From contig JADFZL010000010.1 of NCBI GenBank assembly GCA_015232575.1, forward strand, positions 1-64,000: a stretch of DNA of 64,000 nucleotides, in the 5' to 3' direction. A program made the translations under genes and the position numbers. Positions 15,104 to 26,200 of this stretch are shown here, one piece after another; within the stretch, counting starts at the first letter, position 1; every line of letters starts with the position of its first letter. This DNA comes from Candidatus Rifleibacteriota bacterium (lineage in GTDB: Bacteria; Muiribacteriota; Ozemobacteria; Ozemobacterales; Ozemobacteraceae). Under the pieces are notes generated by a model, which did not search any database, was not told the DNA's origin, and worked only from the letters and a program-made list of their open reading frames with translations.

Positions 15104-16172
15104 CTTTTGCGTTTATTCGCATAAAGACCATTCTCCCCGCTGCTGTCTGTAGTACATTAGAAACTTTACACATAATCTGTCTGCCAACGTGGCCTCCGCC
15201 ATCTTCGACAACAACCATTGTTCCATCTGGCAGGAAACCCACCCCCTGACTTTTATCTTTTCCCGGTTTTAGAATATTTATTTCAACTTCATCTCCCACA
15301 ATAACCGGTGGTTTAAGTACAGTTATAAGATCATTGAGGTGAAGAACTCTCAAATTCTGAAGTTCAGCAACCTTTTTCAGGTTAAAATCCTGTGTAATCA
15401 GGACTCCTTTTTCAACTTTGGTAAGCTCAATAAGCTTTGAATCAACTTCCTCAATTTCAGGGAAATCTGTATCTGAAATTACAATGTTAACGCCAGGTTC
15501 CTTTTTTATCTTACCAAGCGTGGCAAGCGCCTGCCTGCCTTTCTGGCGCTTCTGAGAATCTGCTGAGTCAGCAATAAACTGAAGTTCATTAAGAACGAAT
15601 TCCGGAATAAGAATTTTTCCTTCTATCAGACCAAGTTTTATCAGTCCAAATACTCTGCCATCAATAATTGCGCTTGTATCAAGAAGCTTCCTTGAGATAC
15701 CGTGATCAATGTCAGTTTCAAGTTTTTTTGTACCGTGATATCTCAGCATGACAGCCATTCCAAGATATGCGCCGAACATGTTGAAAAAAAGCGGAACAAC
15801 AAGATTGAAAAGAGGTACAAGTGAATGAAAATACTTGTTTTCAAAACGAAGATCGGCAAGCCCTTTATAAAGGAAAAAGTACACATGTATGAATAAAAGG
15901 TTGGCTGCAAACAACCCTAAAATCATTCCCAGAGCACCCCAACCCAATTCGGAAGAATTAACTTTTTCAAGCTTGGATTCAATATAAGTCTGAACTTCTC
16001 TTCCAATCATAGATAAAAAGAGATAGCCTATACATCCAAGCAATGCTGCCAGTTTGATTTCTGGATACTCCGTGTCCAGTACGTCATCATACTGAGTGAC
16101 TATTCCGTAACCAAGAGTAACGCCGACTACAGTTCCGGTAATTACAAGTAAAAACCTGATCAACTGAAACAT
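15057..16172 (-). CDS. YacL-type membrane protein with PIN and TRAM domains
   Basis: A 371-residue protein with about four N-terminal membrane helices (1-150). A PIN nuclease domain follows (LLDTSAIIDGRVFGL, about 163-177, with conserved acidic residues and EFVLNELQFIADS), then a C-terminal TRAM RNA-binding domain (about 300-360). This order is the YacL architecture of Firmicutes and related lineages. Its substrate RNA is unknown. In Bacillus yacL lies near gltX with ispD and ispF between; here the CBS-HutP-like gene takes that place. Confidence 0.88.
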   Translation of the reverse strand: MFQLIRFLLVITGTVVGVTLGYGIVTQYDDVLDTEYPEIKLAALLGCIGYLFLSMIGREVQTYIESKLEKVNSSELGWGALGMILGLFAANLLFIHVYFFLYKGLADLRFENKYFHSLVPLFNLVVPLFFNMFGAYLGMAVMLRYHGTKKLETDIDHGISRKLLDTSAIIDGRVFGLIKLGLIEGKILIPEFVLNELQFIADSADSQKRQKGRQALATLGKIKKEPGVNIVISDTDFPEIEEVDSKLIELTKVEKGVLITQDFNLKKVAELQNLRVLHLNDLITVLKPPVIVGDEVEINILKPGKDKSQGVGFLPDGTMVVVEDGGGHVGRQIMCKVSNVLQTAAGRMVFMRINAKDDEKSKQGGQQKSGN

Positions 16173-16290
16173 CGTTTTTCCTTCCTATAATAAAGCGAAT
16201 GAGAAGGATATCATAAATTTGTGCATTGTGCAAATTTTAGGTCAAAGATAGTGCTGGATTTCTTTCATAAAGCGTGATATTCTTTGGCGC

Positions 16291-17220
16291 ATGAAAAAAC
16301 ACACACTTGGAGTAATACTTGTTCTTGTTGCCGCTTTTCTGTGGAGCTTTTCGGGTGTTGCCGTCAAGCGTCTTCCGGGGCTTGATTCAATATCCATAAG
16401 CGGTTATAGAAGTGTCTTTACTATACCCGTACTTTTGATTTCCATGATTGTGTTTTCGGGCGGACTGAAAGGAATTTTCAAACTTTCTGCTGCAGCTTTT
16501 ATCAGACCGGTGGTCTGGAGTTCTGCAGCGTGTTATGCCGGAACTCTGATTCTTTTCATTTCAGCAACCAAGTATACCACCGCCGCGAACGCCATATTTT
16601 TACAATATACCGCTCCTGTTTACGCTGCAATACTTTCCTGGCCGATTACACGCGAAAAAGTTCAGTATCGTGACTGGATTGCTCTTTCAGTATGTCTCGC
16701 CGGAATGGCTTTTTTTTTCAGAGATGGTCTTACAACAGAAGGATTGAAGGGAAACGTTCTTGGAATACTGTCAGGAATAACCTGGGCTTTGAATGCAATA
16801 TTTTTAAGAATCATGAACAAGAAAGTATCCCAGGAAGAAACTGCTCAGGATGAGTCTTCAGAAGATAAATCCGGGCTTAGTTTGACTTTGCCGGCAGTTT
16901 TGCTTGGAAATTTCCTTGTTGTTGTTTTGTGTCTTCCGGGCATGTCTAATTCAGTATTTCCAGAGAAAAGAGAACTTTTAATTCTTGCAATGATGGGAAT
17001 TTTCCAGATTGGAATTCCATATATACTTTTTATCGTTGGAATTGCCTGGGTAACCGCAGTTGAAGGAATAATAATCGCGACTCTGGAAGCAATACTTAAC
17101 CCAATTTGGGCGGCACTCGGTGCAAACGAAATTCCATCGCCATCCGCAATTGCAGGTGGTCTTATTATACTTGTTTCAGTGACATTCTATGGAATATCAA
17201 GCCCCTCAAAAGAGAAGTAA
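16291..17220 (+). CDS. EamA-family (DMT) transporter
   Basis: A 309-residue inner-membrane protein with ten predicted helices in two EamA repeats. The first is LGVILVLVAAFLWSFSGVAVKR with a conserved Trp-Ser; the second begins near GNVLGILSGITWALNAIFLRI. A charged loop of about 20 residues rich in Glu/Asp/Ser (about 178-200) sits after helix 6. DMT carriers export amino acids, nucleotides or other metabolites; the cargo cannot be read from the sequence. It is divergent from the YacL-like operon and stands alone. Confidence 0.88.
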   Translation: MKKHTLGVILVLVAAFLWSFSGVAVKRLPGLDSISISGYRSVFTIPVLLISMIVFSGGLKGIFKLSAAAFIRPVVWSSAACYAGTLILFISATKYTTAANAIFLQYTAPVYAAILSWPITREKVQYRDWIALSVCLAGMAFFFRDGLTTEGLKGNVLGILSGITWALNAIFLRIMNKKVSQEETAQDESSEDKSGLSLTLPAVLLGNFLVVVLCLPGMSNSVFPEKRELLILAMMGIFQIGIPYILFIVGIAWVTAVEGIIIATLEAILNPIWAALGANEIPSPSAIAGGLIILVSVTFYGISSPSKEK

Positions 17221-17469
17221 TATTACTTTGATGTTGTTTGAAAATGCAGGGAATGTTATATTTATAATGAGAACTGCTTTTTCTGGAAAAATTTCTTTAA
17301 AGCTGCAATATTGCCAAATATCTTACAGTAAAGCAACAGTGAGAGACTTCTTTATTAATGCGTTTTATAGCTGTTTCATAGGCAATGAGTAATTCCTGGA
17401 TACAATTTCAGAAAGTTTGCGGAAATATTTCATAAACATCAACAACATGTTTGGAGTGGAGTATCGTTA
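17221..17469. other. 249-bp intergenic stretch upstream of the signalling operon
   Basis: AT-rich with no gene, repeat or clear hairpin. It should contain the promoter for the three-gene signalling operon. The ribosome binding site region is TTTGGAGTGGAG before ATG 17470. Confidence 0.4.
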
Positions 17470-20217
17470 ATGAAACCTGAAATTCCTGAAGCAATAGTGG
17501 AAAGCACAGTGAAGCAAGATATTGTTGAAAGAAAAGCTCTTGAAAATAAACTTTTCAAGAAGAAAGAAGCATTGGAAAAATTGTTAAATATTCTTCCAAG
17601 TGCAGTTTATACCGTCGACAGCAATAGAGTTGTTACAAGTTGGAATAAAAGAGCTGAAATTTTGACAGGATTTTCTGCAAGCGAAGCTGTAGGGAAGGAA
17701 TGTCTGTTTTTTGCCCTTGAGCCATGTGATAAAATGTGTGGTTTATTGGATAAGGCTGTTAACAAACCCGTTCTCCAGAAAATGTGTAAAATAAAGCATA
17801 AGAGCGGTGAAATAAGACCGATATTAAAAAGTGTTGAAGCTATATTTGATGAAAAAGGCAATGTAACTGGTGGAATTGAGTGTTTTGAAGATATTTCAGA
17901 AAAATTAGCGGCAGAAAATGAAATAAAAGAAGGCCGGGAAAACTTTAATCGTTTCTTCAACAGCATAGATGATCTGTTTATGGTTTCTTCATCGGCAGGG
18001 GAAATTACATATATCAATAAAGCTATTTCAGAAAAACTTGGTTATACAACAGACGAATTATTAAACATGCATGTATATGATCTTCATCCAGCGGAACATA
18101 GAGCTGAGGCGCGAAAAATATATGAAGCCATGCTCAGAAATGAGAGTGATCACTGTCCACTGCCGTTTCAAAAAAAAGATGGCAGTTGTATTCCAGTTGA
18201 AGCAAGAGTATGGATGGGAAAATGGAACGGAATTGACAGTGTTTACTGTAATTTAAAAGATTTATCCAATCAGCAGGCTGCTCTAGATAAATTTTACAGA
18301 TTATTCAATACTAGTTCCGCATTAATGGCAGTCAACAATGTGTCCGATAAAAAGTTTCTTGAGGTTAATACAGCGTTTCTGGATAAACTTGGTTTTTCCA
18401 GAGAGGAAATAATTGGTAAATCAGCTCATGAGTTGGGTTTGTTTATAGAAAGTGAAAAACAATCCGAAGCTGCAAAAGCTATAGTAGAAAAAGGTCAAAT
18501 AAGAAATGTTGAACTCAAGTTAAAGACAAAAGATGGACAGATCCTTTGTGGGCTCTTTTCGGGAGAAGTTATTGATAACCCGGTGGAGAAAACCTGTCTT
18601 ACTGTTATGACAGATATTACTGAACAGGTGAAGTCAAAAGAGCTGGCAGAAACAGCAAACATTGCAAAAAGTAAGTTTCTTGCAAATATGTCTCATGAAA
18701 TAAGAACACCCATGAATGGCATACTTGGATTTCTTGATTTGCTTCAAACTTCAAATCTGTCCTATGATCAAAAAGAGTATGTTCGTGAGGCAAAATCAGC
18801 ATCAGAGGTATTGTTGTATCTGATAAATGATATTCTTGATCTTTCCAAAATCGAGGCTGGAAAGCTTTCGATTGAGAAAACCAATTTTAATCTGAGAACT
18901 GTTGTTGAAGACGCAGTCTATCTTCTTGCCTCCAAGGCTTTTTCAAAGAATCTCGAGTTGTATGTCACTTTCAGCAATTCTGTTCCGGAAGAGGTTGTTG
19001 GTGATTCGGTAAGAATCAGACAGGTCTTGTACAATCTTGTCGGCAATGCAGTGCAATTTACTTCAATGGGCGAAGTGTCTGTGAACGTTGATTCTATCGA
19101 AAAAGAAAATGATACTGTCATGCTCGTGTTTGAAATCAAAGATACTGGAATTGGTATCAGCGAAGAAGATCTTCAAAAACTTTCTCAATTATTTAATCAG
19201 GCTGGCTTCTCCGAGCCAATATCCGCAGGAAATTCTCTGGGGCTTGAGATATCAAGGGAGCTGGTCAGAATGATGGGCGGAGAAGTTACTGTTAAAAGTG
19301 TTCCAGGAGAAGGATCAACATTCTTTTTTAACGCATATTTCAAGATAGCAAAAAGAGCATCGGAACAACAACTTGTAGTAAAAAAATCATGTGTGAATGT
19401 TCTTGTTATTGATGATAATGCGAAGAATCGGAAAATTATCAGTTCATACCTTCAGGGAAGCGGAATTACTGTATTTGAAGCTGCAGACGTGGGAAGTGCC
19501 TTTACTACAATTATTTCAAAAGCAAACTCAAACAATAGAATCAATCTTGCGTTCATTAAAAACCAGATGCCTGGAATGAACTGCTTTGAGATGGCTGCTG
19601 CATTGAAGGAAATGACGGCTGCAAAAGATATCAGACTTATACTCATTAATCCAGCTTCTCATAAGGAAAACATCAATAAAGCAATAGAACATGGATTCTC
19701 GGGTTTTTTGTCAAAACCTGTCAGAAGAGATGATTTAATGAATTGCATTTCAGCGGCATTATCCCTGCCTAAAGAAGAGACAAAAGAAAACCCCCGGGCC
19801 GCAGAAGAGCAGATAAATGAGCCTTCTAAACAATTGAAACCCAGAATTCTTTTAGTCGAAGACAATGAGACAAACGCTAAAGTAATTGTATATATGCTGA
19901 AAAAACATGGTTGGGTTTCTGATATTGCTTTAAACGGGCAAGAAGCATTAAATATCTTTTCAGAAAAAAGCTATGACATTGTTCTTATGGATTGCCAGAT
20001 GCCTGTCATGGACGGATATGAATGTACCTCTAAAATACGTGAGCTGGAAGGCGATAAAAAACATACAACTGTTATTGCATTGACAGCAAATGCCATGCAG
20101 GATGACAGAAAAAGGTGTATTGACGCTGGAATGGATGAATACATTACCAAACCCATTGATTATGACCTGATGTTCAAAATGATAGAAGACCATACAGAAC
20201 GCGTTTCTTCTCAATAA
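17470..20217 (+). CDS. Hybrid sensor histidine kinase (PAS3-HisKA-HATPase-REC-REC)
   Basis: A 915-residue soluble kinase without membrane segments. Three PAS domains (about 33-150, 158-270, 278-390) precede HisKA with the phospho-His in ANMSHEIRTPMNG (about 406) and a HATPase domain (about 510-625; DTGIGIS N-terminal G box; second G box SLGLEIS). The first receiver (about 640-760) has IDDN but its phospho-acceptor position reads KNQMPGMN, Lys for Asp, so it is a pseudo-receiver. The second (about 790-910) is intact, LMDCQMPVMDG. It is 49 bases upstream of the Ser/Thr kinase gene. The signal is unknown. Confidence 0.9.
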   Translation: MKPEIPEAIVESTVKQDIVERKALENKLFKKKEALEKLLNILPSAVYTVDSNRVVTSWNKRAEILTGFSASEAVGKECLFFALEPCDKMCGLLDKAVNKPVLQKMCKIKHKSGEIRPILKSVEAIFDEKGNVTGGIECFEDISEKLAAENEIKEGRENFNRFFNSIDDLFMVSSSAGEITYINKAISEKLGYTTDELLNMHVYDLHPAEHRAEARKIYEAMLRNESDHCPLPFQKKDGSCIPVEARVWMGKWNGIDSVYCNLKDLSNQQAALDKFYRLFNTSSALMAVNNVSDKKFLEVNTAFLDKLGFSREEIIGKSAHELGLFIESEKQSEAAKAIVEKGQIRNVELKLKTKDGQILCGLFSGEVIDNPVEKTCLTVMTDITEQVKSKELAETANIAKSKFLANMSHEIRTPMNGILGFLDLLQTSNLSYDQKEYVREAKSASEVLLYLINDILDLSKIEAGKLSIEKTNFNLRTVVEDAVYLLASKAFSKNLELYVTFSNSVPEEVVGDSVRIRQVLYNLVGNAVQFTSMGEVSVNVDSIEKENDTVMLVFEIKDTGIGISEEDLQKLSQLFNQAGFSEPISAGNSLGLEISRELVRMMGGEVTVKSVPGEGSTFFFNAYFKIAKRASEQQLVVKKSCVNVLVIDDNAKNRKIISSYLQGSGITVFEAADVGSAFTTIISKANSNNRINLAFIKNQMPGMNCFEMAAALKEMTAAKDIRLILINPASHKENINKAIEHGFSGFLSKPVRRDDLMNCISAALSLPKEETKENPRAAEEQINEPSKQLKPRILLVEDNETNAKVIVYMLKKHGWVSDIALNGQEALNIFSEKSYDIVLMDCQMPVMDGYECTSKIRELEGDKKHTTVIALTANAMQDDRKRCIDAGMDEYITKPIDYDLMFKMIEDHTERVSSQ

Positions 20218-20266
20218 TTCATGGTAATATTTTTCGGTTTTTCGTGAAAGGTTAGTTTCTCAGAAT

Positions 20267-23254
20267 ATGTTTTCAAACGGGACGATCATAAACGGGAACT
20301 ACAAGATACTTGCATCTCTTGGTGCAGGCGGCATGGGCGCCGTATTCAAAGCTCTTGAAAAAAAACCTCCCCGTGTTGTAGCGCTTAAATTTCTGCACAA
20401 AGACTATTCGAAAGATTCGATGGCTGTAAAGCGCTTTCTTCAGGAAGGAGAAATACTTGCTTCGTTGAGACATCCGTTTGTCGTCGAAATATTTTCTCTT
20501 GAAACCGATTCTGAGACACAGCTTCCGTTTCTTATTATGGAATATTTTTCCGGAAAGGTCTTAACTGATTTTATTGCTGAATTTTCCAAAAATCCATTTC
20601 TGCTCACTGGTACATTCCTCAATCTTATTGAAGGTGTCAAGGCTTTTCATTCAAGAAATATTATTCATCGTGATCTTAAGCCTTCAAACATTCTTATTAA
20701 TTCATCGGGAGAGCTTAAGATAATCGACTTCGGAATTGCCAAGGGTACAAAAAGGCAGACTCAAACCGGAATGGCACTGGGTACTCCGCATTATATGTCC
20801 CCGGAGCAGTGTGAAGGAAACCCTGATATTACAACCGCTTCAGACATATACTCGCTTGGTGCTGTTTTATGGGAACTGGTAACTGGAAAAGCACCTTTTG
20901 ATGCCACGGAAGATTCATCAGACCCCTTTCTGGCAATCGTATTAAAACATCTCAATGCGCCAGTGCCGCTTGAAAAGCTCTCCAGAACGCCTCACGGACA
21001 TCTTTTTTCCGAATTATTGTCACGTATGCTTGACAAAAAGCCCGAGAATCGTCCAGGACTAGACTTTATTTTTGAATATCTTGTCCAGGTTCGGGAAAAG
21101 TGCATTCTTAACATTAATGAAGCTTTTAAAAGATATTCTCCAGGAATCATTCTTCAACAGGGTAAATCCGGCAAATTGCAGGTTTTCAAAGACTGCATTT
21201 CTGATTCCTCGGTTCTTATTTATCTCTTGTCCGGAATTGATGAATCGAAGGTTTTTGTGATTAATGACCGAATTGAAAGATATTCCAGAATCACCGCCCC
21301 ATATCTGGCAGAAATACTCCAGAAAGGTTATGTAGCAGAGTCTGATTCGCACTATCTGGTGATGCAGGCACTTGGAAATACTCAATTTGAGAAGCTTACA
21401 GAAATATTTCAAAAAGACCGCATTGCTCTCGCTGTTTTTATGCTGAAAATTCTTGAAACGCTTTCAGCAATTCATAATGATGGCTTAATCCATGGAAATC
21501 TGAATCCTGCCACGGTTGGCTTCAATTCAGATGGTGAAGCAATGATTACAGGTTTTCCAATGACTCCGTTTTTTAATACAGATAACAAACAGGATATGCA
21601 GTTTATTGCGTATTTGGCACCAGAGTGTCTCTCAGATGCTGCAAAAATTAGTGTGTCTTCAGATGTATACTCGCTTGGCATTTTATTCTGGAGAATTCTT
21701 TTTGGAGAACTTCCGAAAAAACTTCAGGATGGGAATACGAAAATTGTACAAAACCATACTTTGTCTCTTGGAGAAACAATTACTCTTGAGCCGGTTTCTC
21801 TTAAAGATCCATTGTTTCCATTTCTGGAGCTTCTTTGCAGGATGATAAAGTCCAACCCGGCGGAAAGGCCGACAATTGGGGAACTTCTTTCCGCTTTGCG
21901 CCCAATTACAGGAAATGCGATTATTCCTCCAAAAAAAATACTCAAAAGCACCGATAAAACAAGAAAGATTTCAGCAGTTAGACCTGCAAAGAATAAGTCT
22001 TCAGATGTTGTATCAAAGATTAACATTATTTCTGGTGATATTGATGGAAGTGATGGCGATCAATGCCTCATATTTACAAGAGATGATAATCTTGACATGC
22101 TTTTAAGTATAACTCTTAAGGAGTATGGATTCCGATTTCAAAGAGCTACAAGCTTTGAGGATGTGTCAAGGTTGTCACAGAAAACTCCAACTTTGGCGTG
22201 GTTTCTTGACCTCGATTCTTTGACGAGATCAATTGTAGAAATAACCGAACATGCAATGAAGTTTGCTCCAGATGCAAAGGTAATCTTTTTTGCTGGAAAA
22301 TTCAGCCGGGAACTTATTGAAAGCTGTCTTCAGCAGGAAGTTACTGCTCTGCTTGCAAAGCCAATTATAATTCCGAGACTTGTACAGACTCTGAATGCAC
22401 TGAAGGAAGAACCGGAACTTCTGGAAAATGAAAGTCTTTTCCCATTGCGTTTTAATTTCCCGGAACTTGAAAATCTCAAATCTGGGGAAAATTATCAGCA
22501 TGTAATGTTTTATCAGTGCGGTATCTGTGGCGAAAGATTTGGAAGTCTTCAGCTTAAACCAGGTGCTTTTGAATTTCGGGGTATCGAAACAGATTTTTGC
22601 CCGATTTGTCCGCCGGAAATAGTGCCTGAGCTGTATTCTATTATTGTTTGTCCAACTTGCTTTTATGCTAATTTTTCCGGTCGGTTTCAGAGGGTTTCAT
22701 TTTCTGAGGCGATAAAGAAAGAATTCATGTCGAATTCACATATTCAGGAAAGACTTAAAAAAGCCCAGGGAATTGATTTTCTTGGAGAGAGGCGTTTAGA
22801 AGAAGGACTCAGAAGTTTTGACCTTGCTGTCTCAAGTATTCAGGAGCTTGCTCCTCGGGAATACGAAAGAATAGCTGGAGAATTCCTCCTGAAAGCATCA
22901 TGGCTGGCACGACGCAAGAAGCGCCCCCTGGAGGAAATAGACTATCAGGCACAGGCACTGGGTTGTCTGATGACCCTGTATCGTCCCTATCTGCGAATTA
23001 ACGAGCAGTTTCCGGAATGGCATGCAATAAAAGAGAAGCTTAAACCTGGTCTTGAACTGATGAAAGAAAGAGCTGTTGTTGTAACCGGGTTTCTTGCTGC
23101 AGAGCTTTCTGCAAGACTCGGATTGAATGATGAGGCTTCGTTTTATTTCGATCAGGTTTTTGCTCTTCCATTTCTTCAGAGATTTGCATTGTTATCAAGG
23201 CATATTCATAGATCATTTCTTGAATTTCAAAATAAGCAGAAAGCGAAAAGCTGA
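20267..23254 (+). CDS. Ser/Thr kinase fused to pseudokinase, REC-like and DUF2225 domains
   Basis: A 995-residue protein. Residues about 9-275 are an active-looking Hanks-type kinase (GAGGMGAVFKA, ALKFL, HRDLKPSN, DFGIAKG, SPEQCEG). About 290-555 is a second kinase fold without catalytic residues: HGNLNPA in place of HRDLKPxN and ITGFP in place of DFG. About 598-715 looks like a receiver (LIFTRDDN start, LAKPI end) without a clear acceptor Asp in the right place. About 744-995 matches DUF2225: paired cysteines CGICG, CPIC, CPTC forming a zinc site, then helical repeats (AASWLARRKKR). It lies between two hybrid histidine kinases in one operon. Confidence 0.82.
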   Translation: MFSNGTIINGNYKILASLGAGGMGAVFKALEKKPPRVVALKFLHKDYSKDSMAVKRFLQEGEILASLRHPFVVEIFSLETDSETQLPFLIMEYFSGKVLTDFIAEFSKNPFLLTGTFLNLIEGVKAFHSRNIIHRDLKPSNILINSSGELKIIDFGIAKGTKRQTQTGMALGTPHYMSPEQCEGNPDITTASDIYSLGAVLWELVTGKAPFDATEDSSDPFLAIVLKHLNAPVPLEKLSRTPHGHLFSELLSRMLDKKPENRPGLDFIFEYLVQVREKCILNINEAFKRYSPGIILQQGKSGKLQVFKDCISDSSVLIYLLSGIDESKVFVINDRIERYSRITAPYLAEILQKGYVAESDSHYLVMQALGNTQFEKLTEIFQKDRIALAVFMLKILETLSAIHNDGLIHGNLNPATVGFNSDGEAMITGFPMTPFFNTDNKQDMQFIAYLAPECLSDAAKISVSSDVYSLGILFWRILFGELPKKLQDGNTKIVQNHTLSLGETITLEPVSLKDPLFPFLELLCRMIKSNPAERPTIGELLSALRPITGNAIIPPKKILKSTDKTRKISAVRPAKNKSSDVVSKINIISGDIDGSDGDQCLIFTRDDNLDMLLSITLKEYGFRFQRATSFEDVSRLSQKTPTLAWFLDLDSLTRSIVEITEHAMKFAPDAKVIFFAGKFSRELIESCLQQEVTALLAKPIIIPRLVQTLNALKEEPELLENESLFPLRFNFPELENLKSGENYQHVMFYQCGICGERFGSLQLKPGAFEFRGIETDFCPICPPEIVPELYSIIVCPTCFYANFSGRFQRVSFSEAIKKEFMSNSHIQERLKKAQGIDFLGERRLEEGLRSFDLAVSSIQELAPREYERIAGEFLLKASWLARRKKRPLEEIDYQAQALGCLMTLYRPYLRINEQFPEWHAIKEKLKPGLELMKERAVVVTGFLAAELSARLGLNDEASFYFDQVFALPFLQRFALLSRHIHRSFLEFQNKQKAKS

Positions 23255-23271
23255 TTACGAGAGGCAGTAAT

Positions 23272-26200
23272 ATGGAAAAAAATCATTACCAACATTTGAT
23301 TCAGAATGCGCCATTTGGTTACGCCTATCATCGAATAATACTTGATGACCAGGGAAAACCTGTGGACTACGAGTATACTGAGATTAATCATGCTTTCGAA
23401 CTTCTTACCGGCTTTCGTGCTGAAAATGTCCTTCACAGGCGTATAAAAGAAATAATTCCCGATATTGATAAAGAAAAATTTGATTGGATAAATTTCTACG
23501 GAAATATTGCCCTTAAAGCAGATAAAAGAGAAATAATAGAATTAGAGCGTTTTATAGCTGTATTGAATAAATGGTATAGAATTCAGGTACATTCTTCAGA
23601 AAAATACTATTTTTCAACGATTTTTTTTGATATTTCCGAAGAAAAGAAAAAATCCGAGGAACTGGAAAGGTTCTTTTCTGTTAATCTTGATTTGCTGTGC
23701 ATCGCCGATACCTCAGGAAATTTTATCAGAGTGAACGAGGCATGGTCAGAGGTTCTAGGGTATACTCCAGCTGACCTGGAACGCAAAAAGTTCCTTGATT
23801 TCATTCATCCTGATGATTTACAGAGCACTCTTGATGCTTTAACGAAACTTGATGATCAGAAGCAGGTTTTAAACTTTGTAAATCGCTATCGCGCGAAAGA
23901 TGGTAATTACAGATATATTGAATGGCGTTCACATCCTTATGGAACACATATTTATGCTGCTGCACGCGATATTACTGACAGAATGAAATCTGAGCAGAAT
24001 CTTAAAAACAGCGAGTTGTATGCTCGTTCCCTTATTCAGAGTATTCCTGATACCTTATTTGTAATGAGCAGAGACGGAATCTTTCTTGAATACAAAGCAT
24101 CGCTGGATGATCTCTATACTTCACCTGAAATGTTCTTAGGTAAGAATTTCAGAAATGTTTTGCCTTCGGCTATTTCCGAGGGAGTTGAAAAGGCTCTCGA
24201 AAAAGTATTCTTTACCCATGCTCCTGCTTCTTTCAACTACACTTTGACGTTAGCCGGCTCTGAAAGACACTTTAATGCGATACTTGTTGAATTTGGTGAA
24301 AACAGGGTTATTGTTTCTGCAAGAGACATTACTCCGCAGAAAAATGCTGAACTAGCCGCATATTCAGCCAGCAGGGCAAAATCAGAATTCCTTGCCAATA
24401 TGAGTCATGAGATTCGAACACCATTAAATGGAGTTATCGGCTTTACTGAGCTGCTTTTAAAAACTCCACTTTCAAGGTCACAGCAGTTATATGCCGAAAA
24501 TATCAGCTCTTCCGGACACACACTGCTTTCGATTATTAATGATATTCTGGATTTTTCAAAAATAGAAGCTGGAAAACTGGAACTTGATTGCGTTAAAACT
24601 GACATTATTGAGCTTGTAGAGCAGGCATCGGATATAATCAAATTTCAGTCATCAAGAAAGGGGCTTGAGTTCCTGCTCAACATTCAGCCGGGAATGCCGC
24701 GATTTGCAGTTGTTGATCCGATCAGATTAAAACAGGTTCTTGTAAATCTTCTTAGTAATGCTGTCAAATTTACCGAACACGGCGAAGTTGAACTGAAATT
24801 GTCTTTCGAGAAGAAATCAGATGATATCGGAACTCTCAAATTTTTCGTGCGTGATACTGGAATCGGTATCAGCGAGGAAAACAGAGCAAAACTCTTTAAA
24901 GCTTTTTCGCAGGCAGATACATCAACAACACGAAAATTTGGAGGTACTGGCCTTGGACTTGTTATTTCCAGTAGTCTTGTTGGGAAAATGGGTGGAAGTA
25001 TTGAACTGGAATCTTTTCCGGAAAGGGGAACAACGTTTTCTTTCAAAATCAACGCTGCTTTTGAATTTGGCAGAAAATTCTCGACAGAATCAATAGAAGA
25101 AGTAAAAAAAGTCCTGGTCGTCGATGATAATGTGAATAATCGGTTCATTCTTGAATCAATGATTAAAAGCTGGGACATTGAATTTACAGGTGTTGAAAGC
25201 GGTTATGAAGCACTAAATATGATCAAAAATCATCAGTTCGATGTCATTATTGTTGATTATCACATGCCGAATTTGGATGGTCTGACAACAATAAAATTGA
25301 TAAGAGAACAATTGAATCTGGCTTCTGAGAAACTGCCTGTAATCCTTCTGCATAGCTCACTTGATGCACCAGAACTTCATGAATCCTGCCAAAAGCTTGG
25401 TGTGAAATTTCATTTTACCAAACCTGTTAAATCTGATGAACTGTACAATTGTTTCAGGAACGTTCGCAGAAGCGTTCAGGAAACATCCAGAGAAGATGAA
25501 AGAACAACTAATTTGTCTTTCGATACAGTTTCATCAGGTTATTTTGTTATTCTTATTGCTGAGGATGTTGCCATTAATATGGCTCTGACCAGAACAATGG
25601 TTGGAAAATTTGTTCCAAACGCTGAAATCATAGAAGCTAGGAATGGAAAAGAGGCAGTGCAGGCGGTCAAAACGAAATTGCCACATCTCATACTTATGGA
25701 TATTCAAATGCCTGAAATGGATGGTATTACTGCAAGTACAGAAATCCTGAAATACCTGACCAGTCGCAGTGCGAAAGTTCCAATTGTAGCATTAACTGCC
25801 GGAGCAATAAAAGAAGAAAGAGAAAAATGCCTGAATGCAGGTATGCTCGATTTTATTACAAAGCCTCTTGAAGCTACTGAATTACAGAATGTTCTGGCAA
25901 AATTTCTGAGACCTGAAAAGGAAAAAATTAATGCCGCAGTTGCTTGCGATTCTTCAGTTTCAGATAAAAAAAGCTCCTTAAAACGTTTCGAGAGAGAAAA
26001 ACTGCTTAAAAACCTTGATAATGATATTGAGTTCTCCAATTCCATGTTAGAAAAGGCTTTAATTCAAATTGAAGAATTTATACAATCAATAAAAAAATCT
26101 CTGCTAGAAAAGAATCTTTCCGAAGTTCACAAAACTGCCCATTCATTAAAGGGAATTGCCCTGAACATGTATTTCTGCAGAGTTGCAGAGGTTTCCAGAG

